From the NCBI RefSeq assembly GCF_024125445.1, contig NZ_JAMXWM010000010.1, forward strand, positions 62,001 through 126,000: a stretch of DNA of 64,000 nt, written 5' to 3'. The position numbers were made by a program, and so were the translations under genes. Origin of the DNA: Sporolactobacillus shoreicorticis. Lineage in GTDB: Bacteria; Bacillota; Bacilli; Bacillales; Sporolactobacillaceae. Position 1 is the stretch's first letter. Each line of letters opens with the position of its first letter. Below are positions 9,929 to 16,919 of the stretch, in pieces. The notes beneath the pieces were generated by a model. The model did no database searches, was not told the origin of the DNA, and saw nothing but the letters and a program-made list of their open reading frames with translations.

Positions 9929-10753
9929 ATGAACCTTTCACTTAGTGTAAATATGACAAAGCCATTTCTTAGGTGGGCAGGTGGAAAGACGTGGTTAGTA
10001 AAATATCTAGAAGAAATCCTTCTAGATAAAAGTTTTAATAATTATCATGAACCTTTCTTAGGAGGCGGAGCTGTATTCCTTGCAGTAGCAGATCCTAAAC
10101 GAGCGTTTTTGTCAGATCTCAATGAAGAATTAGTTAATACATATGTAGAAGTAAGAGACAATCCTTTTGAAGTTATTTCGATATTAAAGCATTATGAGAA
10201 CACCAAAGAGTTTTATTATCGGATCCGTGAAAAAAATTTTACAGATGCAGTACAACGTGCTGCAAGATTCATATTTTTAAATCAAACATCTTATAACGGA
10301 TTATATAGAGTTAACCAAAAAGGCGAGTACAATGTACCATATGGATTTCGATCCAAGAATTTTTTAGAAGAAGAAAAAATTATACTAGCAAGCAAAAAGC
10401 TTCAAAATGCTGACATAATATGTGCTGATTTTACATGTATTAAAGAAAATATAAGTGAAGGCGACCTTGTATTTTTAGATCCGCCATATACTGTTTCGCA
10501 TAATAATAATGGCTTTATTAAATATAATCAACAATTATTTTCTTTGGAAGATCAAAAAAGACTTAGCCTCCTAATAGATTTTATCAAAGAACGTGGTGCT
10601 TATTATATTTTAACTAACGCTGCCCATGAAACAATCAAAATCATTTTTAAAAAGAATGGTGATCGAATGATTGAAATGAGTAGATCAAGTTTAATTGGCG
10701 GAGAACATGCACATCGAGGAAAAGTTTCTGAATATGTTTTCACTAATATATGA
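9929..10753 (+). CDS. Dam-family DNA adenine N6-methyltransferase
   Basis: Transfers methyl groups from AdoMet to adenine in a short DNA site; the site cannot be read from sequence. Motif X is FLRWAGGK (residues 13-20), motif I is EPFLGGGAVF (41-50), and catalytic motif IV DPPY is at 184-187. The order is that of the alpha (D12/Dam) class, and 274 residues is typical. CTGGAG lies 8 bp before the ATG. A nuclease-DGQHR gene follows 15 bp later in the same orientation, so the two form an operon resembling a restriction-modification pair. The DNA is much more AT-rich than the neighbouring element backbone. Confidence 0.9.
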   Translation: MNLSLSVNMTKPFLRWAGGKTWLVKYLEEILLDKSFNNYHEPFLGGGAVFLAVADPKRAFLSDLNEELVNTYVEVRDNPFEVISILKHYENTKEFYYRIREKNFTDAVQRAARFIFLNQTSYNGLYRVNQKGEYNVPYGFRSKNFLEEEKIILASKKLQNADIICADFTCIKENISEGDLVFLDPPYTVSHNNNGFIKYNQQLFSLEDQKRLSLLIDFIKERGAYYILTNAAHETIKIIFKKNGDRMIEMSRSSLIGGEHAHRGKVSEYVFTNI

Positions 10754-10768
10754 ATTGGGTGTAAGCGT

Positions 10769-13102
10769 ATGGGATTTTGGGAGAAAATAGTTTCAGAAAA
10801 AGATTTAATAGTAACAAAACGGCAACGCAGTAAAATTCATACTACAGAGAAATTTTTAAAGTCACAGAAAGATGAAAAACTGCTTGAAGGATGGGAGTTT
10901 GATAAAGAATATAAAAAGAATATACGTTTAAGAAAATTAAAATCTCTTGATGAGCAATTTGAAGACGAAGTTTGGATGATTTTTGCTAATCTTGGATTTA
11001 AGAATTTAAATCAAGATCGAAAGTTTGAAATACAGTATGACCCTAGTAATGAAAGTGCAACTAAGCAAATAGACGTATTCGCGGCTGATGATGAAACAGT
11101 TATTATTGTAGAATGTAAGACCTCTGAAAAAATTAAAAAAGGTAACTTTAAAGATGCAATTGAGGCCTTTGGTGGAATACAACAAGGATTAATTCGTGCT
11201 ATAAAATTAAAATACCCAAACAGAAAATATAAATTTATATTTGCAACTAAAAATTGTTATTTATCAGAACCAGATGCTAAACGTTTGGAAAGTTTCAATA
11301 TTCTACATTTTGATGAAAATGATATACGTTACTATCGAGAACTCGGAAAGCATTTAGGTCATTGCGCTCGTTTTCAACTATTGGGCAACCTGTTTGCTGG
11401 TCAAAAAATTCCCGGGATAGATAACGTAATTCCTGCTATTGAAGGAAAAATGGGAGGGCATACATATTACTCTTTTTCTATTGAACCTGAAAAACTGTTA
11501 AAAATCGGGTATGTCTTGCATAGAAATAATGCCAATAATGATTTAATGCCGACCTATCAACGTATTATTAAGAAATCTCGTCTAAAGTCTGTCCAAAATT
11601 TTGTGGATAATGGGGGATTCTTTCCAAATTCTATAATTATAAATCTTGATACGAATGGTAGAAAGTTGCAATTTGATTTCTCAGATAAACATGCAGAGAA
11701 TTCAATTGCGAAAATAGGTCTTTTACATTTGCCACAGGTGTATAGATCTGCTTATATTATCGATGGACAACATCGTTTATATGGATATGCTGATTCCAAA
11801 TATGCTTCTAAGAATACTCTTCCTGTTGTCGCATTTATTGATCTTTCGAAAGAAGAACAAGTTAAATTATTTATGGATATCAATGAAAATCAAAAAATGG
11901 TATCTAAGAATTTAAGATTAACGCTTGAGACAGATCTTTTTTGGGATTCTCCTATTTTAAGTAACCAGCGTAAAGCGTTACAATTGCGTATTGCTCAGCG
12001 TTTGGGTGATGATAAGTTTTCTCCACTTTATAATCGCGTTCTAATCGGAGAAAATGAAAAAAGTGTGACTTGTTGTATTACGATTGATTCTATACAAAGT
12101 GCTCTGAGCACAAGTACTTTTTTTACTCGGTATGATCATAGAAATTTGATAATTAATAATGGGACTTTTGATTTTGGCAAAAACGATGCTTCATTTAACT
12201 TATTCTATCCGTTTGTAAAGAATTGCTTAGAATATATAAACAATTCTTTACAAGAAGAATGGGAAAAAGGTGAATCGGATAATGGAATATTAACTATTAA
12301 TCTTGGTATCTATGGACTTATTAAAGTACTCAATGATATTGTCGAACATTTAGTTGATCAGAAGCAAATTAATCCAACCTCTGATAGACTTGATACTACA
12401 GTCGACGCTGTAGAAAAATACCTTATTCCATTGGTCCGTTTTTACAAAGATATTTCACCTAAGGAACGTGAGCAATTAAGGAAACAGCGTGGTAGCGGGG
12501 GAAGAAGTGTTTATTGGCGAACTCTACAGCAAGCTATTAATAGTGAATTACCTGATTTTTTGCCGCCTGGACTTCACGAATGGATTTTTGCAAATAAGCG
12601 TGTATACAACGATGACACATATAAAAAGTTAAATGAAATTTTTCAGTTTATAAAAAGTGATATACGAGATAAATTGCAGCAGAAGTATGGTGAAAATTGG
12701 TTTGTTAGCGGCTTACCTAAAGCTGTCTATGACCGTGCAAATAAACTCGCTTCAGATTATAATTACGAACGTGGATCCACTGGACAAAATAAGGAGCCTT
12801 GGGATTTTATTAGATTAAATGATTGTAGATCAATAGCTGTTAAGAGCGGAAACTGGGCAGAGCTGTTTGAATCGACTTATGCATTTTCAAATAATCAGAA
12901 AAAGAGAGGGGGAAAAATGGTCAAAACGGAATGGCTAGGTAGGCTTGCGGATTTACAAAATAAAAATTTTCAGAGCTATAGTGTCCCACAGAGTGAATAT
13001 GAATTTGTAAAAAAAATGTATGATTGGCAAATGACGGATCAATTTTTATTTTACTCCGAGAGCGCCAGTGCCCAGAGGGGTATCGATTCTTCACAAAATT
13101 AA
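10769..13102 (+). CDS. PD-(D/E)XK nuclease-like / DGQHR-domain fusion protein
   Basis: A 777-residue protein. Residues about 60-180 look like a restriction-endonuclease fold: Asp102 in QIDVF, then Glu115-Cys-Lys117 (VIIVECKTS) form the D...ExK set. Residues about 230-480 carry a DGQHR domain with DGQHR itself at 332-336, the module found in DndB-type proteins of DNA modification systems. The C-terminal 300 residues (HEWIFANKR, ENWFVSGLP) match no domain I recognise. It sits 15 bp after the Dam-type methylase with a GGGTGTAAG ribosome region. I infer a modification-dependent or modification-protected defence operon. An alternative is a regulator of the methylase; the nuclease activity is not proven. 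Confidence 0.75.
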   Translation: MGFWEKIVSEKDLIVTKRQRSKIHTTEKFLKSQKDEKLLEGWEFDKEYKKNIRLRKLKSLDEQFEDEVWMIFANLGFKNLNQDRKFEIQYDPSNESATKQIDVFAADDETVIIVECKTSEKIKKGNFKDAIEAFGGIQQGLIRAIKLKYPNRKYKFIFATKNCYLSEPDAKRLESFNILHFDENDIRYYRELGKHLGHCARFQLLGNLFAGQKIPGIDNVIPAIEGKMGGHTYYSFSIEPEKLLKIGYVLHRNNANNDLMPTYQRIIKKSRLKSVQNFVDNGGFFPNSIIINLDTNGRKLQFDFSDKHAENSIAKIGLLHLPQVYRSAYIIDGQHRLYGYADSKYASKNTLPVVAFIDLSKEEQVKLFMDINENQKMVSKNLRLTLETDLFWDSPILSNQRKALQLRIAQRLGDDKFSPLYNRVLIGENEKSVTCCITIDSIQSALSTSTFFTRYDHRNLIINNGTFDFGKNDASFNLFYPFVKNCLEYINNSLQEEWEKGESDNGILTINLGIYGLIKVLNDIVEHLVDQKQINPTSDRLDTTVDAVEKYLIPLVRFYKDISPKEREQLRKQRGSGGRSVYWRTLQQAINSELPDFLPPGLHEWIFANKRVYNDDTYKKLNEIFQFIKSDIRDKLQQKYGENWFVSGLPKAVYDRANKLASDYNYERGSTGQNKEPWDFIRLNDCRSIAVKSGNWAELFESTYAFSNNQKKRGGKMVKTEWLGRLADLQNKNFQSYSVPQSEYEFVKKMYDWQMTDQFLFYSESASAQRGIDSSQN

Positions 13103-13246
13103 AATTATTTCATTATTCAGCTGCTAGTGAATAAAATAGCTTCCTTCAAAACTATTAGAAGTGTATTTTGTTTTGTCCATTATTGTCTTAACATAATATG
13201 TTTACTTGCTAATACTGATTAATAGCATTTATGGGGCGTAACAAGA

Positions 13247-13264
13247 GTGCAAATCGTGTGCAAA
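13247..13264 (+). repeat. Arm-type or attachment-associated repeat, copy 2
   Basis: GTGCAAATCGTGTGCAAA differs by one base from the copy at 9346 and lies 12 bp past the integrase stop. No copy of the tRNA 3' end was found near here. Confidence 0.55.
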
Positions 13265-13275
13265 AAGGCCTTTTT

Positions 13276-14565
13276 TTATTTTTTAATTGAAGCCTTTTTG
13301 ATCTCGCTGATTGCCTTGTCGAGCAGCCGTGCTGATCGCTCATTGCCGGTCTCAAAAAGTTGACCGTAGATGTCCATCGTCGTGTCGATCTTTGCGTGCC
13401 CTACGCGCTCGCTGATGGCCTTCATGCTGTCGCCCTCATCAATCAGCAGGGAAACGGAGGTATGCCGCAGCGCATGAAATTTGATATGTTTTAAATTTTT
13501 TCTTTTCAAGAACCGGCGCCACCATTGTGAGATGCTTTCAGGACGCATTGGACGGCCAAAGGAGCCGTCTGGAGTGAAAAGAAAGTCACATGGCTCTCCT
13601 TTCCATTCTTTTATCCAGGTATCGCCTGCTGCATCTTTGTCCGCTTCATGTGCTGCATCATACAGCTCGAGCAACTGGATCACAAAGGATGGCAGATTAT
13701 TTATGTGTTCATTTCCACTTTTTGTTGATTTTATCTTTACACCTTGTTTTTTCACGCGTATGGCTGCCTGACAGATAAGGGCAAAGCCCTTATCAAGATT
13801 CATGTATCGTCGATCGAAGCCCGCAATTTCTCCTTCACGTGCGCCCGTACCAATCGCAAACCATACGATAGTTCTCCACAACAGCGGCTCGCTCTCAAGG
13901 GCCTGAAAGAGTGCCGCAAGGTCTTTGCGGTTGTAAATCTCCGGTCGCACCTTCTTGATTTTTGGGGTTTTAACACCCTTCATAGGACTGTCTTTACGCC
14001 AGCCTTTATAAACTGCATATGAAAAGATACTATTCATACAAATCTTGTGGTTGTCGATTGATTTTGCAGACAAATTATATTTTTTCTTTTTTATAATAAA
14101 ATCATTTGGGTCTGTCGAAGTAAAATAATCACCCGTCCGGTCTTTGGCTTTAACTTCCGGATTCATTAAAATGCTGTTAAATTCGCATTCGGGTTGCTGC
14201 AGCTTATCAAAAAATCGCCGGATGTGATATTTTTCGATTTTGTCAGTGCGCATCAATCCAAAGGTCGGAATGATGCGCAAGCGTAAGTTAGATTCATAGC
14301 CCTCTATCGTTCTTGGCGACTTATCATTGAGATGATTCTCGTACCAATCTTTGACGAGATCGCGAAAGAGCATCGCGCCTTGATCATCAATTAATCCATG
14401 AGAAACTTCGTAGATGAAACCAGCCTTCGCCTCTTCAAGTTGTCCCTTATTTTTTATGCTCTCTATTTTTTTGGTTTTTCGTGGATAACGTCCGGAACCA
14501 TCATTGCCGAGTGAAATAATAAGTTTATAAGTACCCTTACTCAGCCACTGAGCTTCGCATTGCAT
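13276..14565 (-). CDS. Tyrosine-type site-specific integrase
   Basis: Catalyses integration and excision of the element. The N-terminal arm-binding and SAM-like domains (about 1-200) precede the catalytic domain with Arg243 (GTGAREGE), His364-x-x-Arg367 (HALRHT), His390 (GHAKIDT) and nucleophile Tyr400 (MDIYGQL). The 429 residues are full length. It points toward the tRNA-Arg, as expected for an element integrated at that gene, although 4 kb of cargo separates them. A doubled GTGCAAA motif lies just past its 3' end. Confidence 0.95.
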   Translation of the reverse strand: MQCEAQWLSKGTYKLIISLGNDGSGRYPRKTKKIESIKNKGQLEEAKAGFIYEVSHGLIDDQGAMLFRDLVKDWYENHLNDKSPRTIEGYESNLRLRIIPTFGLMRTDKIEKYHIRRFFDKLQQPECEFNSILMNPEVKAKDRTGDYFTSTDPNDFIIKKKKYNLSAKSIDNHKICMNSIFSYAVYKGWRKDSPMKGVKTPKIKKVRPEIYNRKDLAALFQALESEPLLWRTIVWFAIGTGAREGEIAGFDRRYMNLDKGFALICQAAIRVKKQGVKIKSTKSGNEHINNLPSFVIQLLELYDAAHEADKDAAGDTWIKEWKGEPCDFLFTPDGSFGRPMRPESISQWWRRFLKRKNLKHIKFHALRHTSVSLLIDEGDSMKAISERVGHAKIDTTMDIYGQLFETGNERSARLLDKAISEIKKASIKK

Positions 14566-14661
14566 TTAAGATCATCCTCGCTTAAAGAACATATGTTCTG
14601 TATTTTAGTAATTAAAATACCGGATTAATAAACAAGTATCCAGTTCTTGGGGTACAGGCAT

Positions 14662-15093
14662 TTACATGTATTGTTGCATTTCATAAGGAATGCCGTATTC
14701 TTTGCAAACACTCTCCTTAGTCATATCACTATTTTTTGAGACTCCATAAAGCAGCAATTTTGTGGAGTATTCACTGGCCTCACGCTCAAATCTACCAACA
14801 GGATATAATGTATTTTTACTTAAAAACAGTGTGTTCATTCTTGTATGGTAGAGCGCATGAAAAACTTCATGGCCACACGTGAATATCTGCTGGCTTATCG
14901 GAAGATTACGGTTAATAAATACGAAACGATTCCGACGCTCATATCGGTAGATACCGAAAACTTCGTTGTTATTGAAAGTCCAAAATTTTACCATTATGTT
15001 ATTTGCCGCAGCGATTTTAAAGGGATCGTTCGTTTTAAATCTTTTGATATGAGCGGCGACAATTTGGTCTATTCGGCTGCTCAATAGAATCAC
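14662..15093 (-). CDS. ImmA/IrrE-type metallopeptidase
   Basis: A 143-residue zincin that probably cleaves the Xre repressor encoded just upstream and so induces element excision, as ImmA does for ImmR in ICEBs1. The zinc motif is GHEVFHALYH (HExxH), followed by the conserved FEREASEYS helix. It overlaps the repressor gene by 4 bp, showing translational coupling. The call is by motif and context. Confidence 0.88.
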   Translation of the reverse strand: MILLSSRIDQIVAAHIKRFKTNDPFKIAAANNIMVKFWTFNNNEVFGIYRYERRNRFVFINRNLPISQQIFTCGHEVFHALYHTRMNTLFLSKNTLYPVGRFEREASEYSTKLLLYGVSKNSDMTKESVCKEYGIPYEMQQYM

Positions 15094-15521
15094 TCCTTGC
15101 GGTACTTCTTTGGAGTGTATTTTTTATTAATTCGTTTTGATTGCCGAATAGCGAATTCCATCGCTTCGATGATCGACTGCTTTGCCTCTTCACTGATAGG
15201 TTCGCCCATCAGCATGTATCCATCCCCATCTCCAGCATCTTCAAGATCCTTTTTTACCTTTTCAAGACGCTTGGCTACATCTTTTTCATCTTTTTCAGTG
15301 AATTCATGATAATGTTTTTTGTCAGTGCGACCATAAAGATAGTCAACAGATACATCATATAGATCGGCAAGTCTGGATAGAGTATCCGGATCGGGTACAC
15401 TTACCCCATTCTCATAACCGCTTAAGGTTTTATTATTTATTCCCGTTCTTTCTTTTACTTGTGTTTGTTTAAGATTGCTGCATTCTCTTGCTTCTTTCAG
15501 CCGTTCTGATAGAACAGACAT
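15090..15521 (-). CDS. Xre-family repressor (ImmR-like)
   Basis: The N-terminal helix-turn-helix (KQTQVKERTGINNKTLSGYE) is followed by DVSVDYLYGRTD, the usual hinge of immunity repressors. The ATG at 15521 has GAGGTG 6 bp upstream; a GTG further upstream would lie inside that ribosome site. It is divergent from the small HTH gene at 15674, with several TTCTTA operators between. It is likely the master repressor of excision and transfer genes, and is paired with the ImmA protease. Confidence 0.87.
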   Translation of the reverse strand: MSVLSERLKEARECSNLKQTQVKERTGINNKTLSGYENGVSVPDPDTLSRLADLYDVSVDYLYGRTDKKHYHEFTEKDEKDVAKRLEKVKKDLEDAGDGDGYMLMGEPISEEAKQSIIEAMEFAIRQSKRINKKYTPKKYRKE

Positions 15522-15535
15522 TCGTTTCACCTCGT

Positions 15536-15657
15536 TTCTTAGATTATATCCTGATTCCTAATATTAAAGAAAATATTCTTAGATAATTAGAATTATATGT
15601 TGACATCTTAGATTTTAAGAAGTATATTATTCACATGAAGTTCTTAATTACTAAGAA
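15536..15657. promoter_or_regulatory. Operator cluster between divergent regulators
   Basis: Four related sites occur: TTCTTAGATTATA at 15536, TTCTTAGATAATTAGAA at 15576-15592, TCTTAGATTTTAAGA at 15606-15620, and TTCTTAATTACTAAGAA at 15641-15657. The last is a perfect palindrome. The third covers the spacer of the rightward promoter, so repressor binding would block it. Confidence 0.65.
15600..15628 (+). promoter_or_regulatory. Rightward promoter of the element's early genes
   Basis: TTGACA (15600-15605), a 17-bp spacer and TATATT (15623-15628). Candidate operators overlap it and lie on both sides. Confidence 0.75.
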
Positions 15658-15673
15658 AAAAGAGGTGTTAAAA

Positions 15674-15889
15674 ATGAAGATCAATAATCGCATCCGCCAA
15701 TATATTGAGAATAGAGGCTTGAAATTTAGCTTTATTGCTGAGCGGGCATCTATTGATGACTCCAAATTTTCGAGAATGATGACTAACCAGCAAGCTATCA
15801 AAACTGACGAATATGAAAAAATATGCAAGGTTCTTGAGTTACCCACTTCATATTTTTTTGATGACAATTTCTTAGAATTAAAGAATTAA
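15674..15889 (+). CDS. Small HTH (Cro/Xre-like) regulator
   Basis: 71 residues with a helix-turn-helix (FSFIAERASIDDSKFSRMM) and the tail VLELPTSYFF seen in short Xre proteins. The ATG at 15674 follows GAGGTG by 7 bp; the frame is open further upstream, but that part covers the last operator. It is the first gene of the rightward transcript, so a Cro-like counter-repressor role is likely. Confidence 0.8.
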   Translation: MKINNRIRQYIENRGLKFSFIAERASIDDSKFSRMMTNQQAIKTDEYEKICKVLELPTSYFFDDNFLELKN

Positions 15890-15958
15890 TAAAAAATATA
15901 GATTGCTTTAGCCTTAATTGTAACCCGCATAAGCAATCATCGAAAGGAAGCGAATTCA

Positions 15959-16189
15959 GTGCCAAGTCGCAAAACGAAAGATAGGAAATCAGTGCTGACA
16001 GTGGAAGAAGAAGCAGAATTTTTAAGTATGAAGAAAGGTCATGTTTACAGTCTTGTTCGCCAGAATGCAATACCGTACAAACGTATTGGTAGCCGGTTTA
16101 TAAGATTTTGGAGATCCGATCTGGAGGCCTACATGAGGTCAGATAACGGTACACAACTAAAAGGGGGTGAGACGCATGAAAACGCCTGA
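15959..16189 (+). CDS. Excisionase-like winged-helix DNA-binding protein
   Basis: 76 residues. VLTVEEEAEFLSMKKGHVYSL is followed by IPYKRIGSRFIRFWRSDLEAY, the MerR-like fold of excisionase-family proteins in which a recognition helix is followed by a wing. The start is GTG with AAAGGAAG upstream. It probably directs the integrase toward excision, or acts as another early regulator. The following small gene overlaps it by 14 bp. Confidence 0.75.
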   Translation: MPSRKTKDRKSVLTVEEEAEFLSMKKGHVYSLVRQNAIPYKRIGSRFIRFWRSDLEAYMRSDNGTQLKGGETHENA

Positions 16190-16313
16190 AGAGCTTTTCC
16201 TTTTCTTTGCAGATTTTCAAACACAAATGGTGGCCAAACACTGCCATGGAGCTGCCCGTTTTGCCCTGAAGATGAAGTCTCGGTATTTCCATCAGATGAA
16301 ACAGGCCAGATAA
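16176..16313 (+). CDS. Small hypothetical protein (45 aa)
   Basis: A short frame starting MKTPEELFLFF with AAGGGGGTGAG 5 bp before the ATG. It overlaps the end of the excisionase-like gene, which suggests translational coupling. Basic and aromatic residues are frequent. No family recognised. Confidence 0.55.
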   Translation: MKTPEELFLFFADFQTQMVAKHCHGAARFALKMKSRYFHQMKQAR

Positions 16314-16329
16314 AAAGGGAGGGATCGGG

Positions 16330-16536
16330 TTGAAGCTGTCCGTTGACATTGATCGTGATGAACTTGAGAAGCTGAAGGCCTTTGCCAAGCTTTATCGCTG
16401 TACGCCTGCTGAAATCCTCGGAAATTTTTGTCACGACCTGTTAGGTACTGCCAATCGCACGAACGGCAGTGATGAACGAGATTTGGCCAACCGGTATTTT
16501 CAACGTACGTACATGAGCTGGAAAGAAGATTTGTAA
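16330..16536 (+). CDS. Hypothetical protein (68 aa)
   Basis: TTG start after AGGGAGGGATCGGG. The N-terminal half has the shape of a small helical DNA-binding or accessory protein (MKLSVDIDRDELEKLKAF, then TPAEILGNF), faintly like a ribbon-helix-helix unit. No firm family. It belongs to the early gene run before the replication protein. Confidence 0.55.
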   Translation: MKLSVDIDRDELEKLKAFAKLYRCTPAEILGNFCHDLLGTANRTNGSDERDLANRYFQRTYMSWKEDL

Positions 16537-16583
16537 GCAGCCCATCACTTTTAAAAATTTTACCAGGCGAGGAGTTGAAAGTC

Positions 16584-16889
16584 ATGAATGAATTGAAAGC
16601 TCATTTAATCAAAACGGTCTGCCATTTTCAAACTGCCATTGTGGACAATGATCTGAAGACGGCAGAATCTCTAGTGGCTGAGACGGTTGAAACCCTTAAT
16701 CGCTTGATAGCAAAACAGAAGTGTGAAACAGCAACAGAAACCTTTACTGAGCAGGAACGCGATCAGATTAAGAAAATGCTGAATGCGTTATTACAATACA
16801 ATCCGGTAATTATATCACCGACCCGGCTCGATCAAGACGCCATTTTTCGGTTTCCATCCCGGAAACGATGCCTGCTTCTTTTCTTTTAA
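16584..16889 (+). CDS. Hypothetical protein (101 aa)
   Basis: The ATG at 16584 has GCGAGGAG about 9 bp upstream. The first 80 residues are helical and charged (TVCHFQTAIVDNDLKTAES, FTEQERDQIKKML), and the tail is a short basic, hydrophobic stretch. Unrecognised. It lies 30 bp before the primase-helicase gene in the same operon. Confidence 0.55.
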   Translation: MNELKAHLIKTVCHFQTAIVDNDLKTAESLVAETVETLNRLIAKQKCETATETFTEQERDQIKKMLNALLQYNPVIISPTRLDQDAIFRFPSRKRCLLLFF

Positions 16890-16919
16890 CAGACTTTTAT
16901 AGAGAAAGGAATAGGGCCC

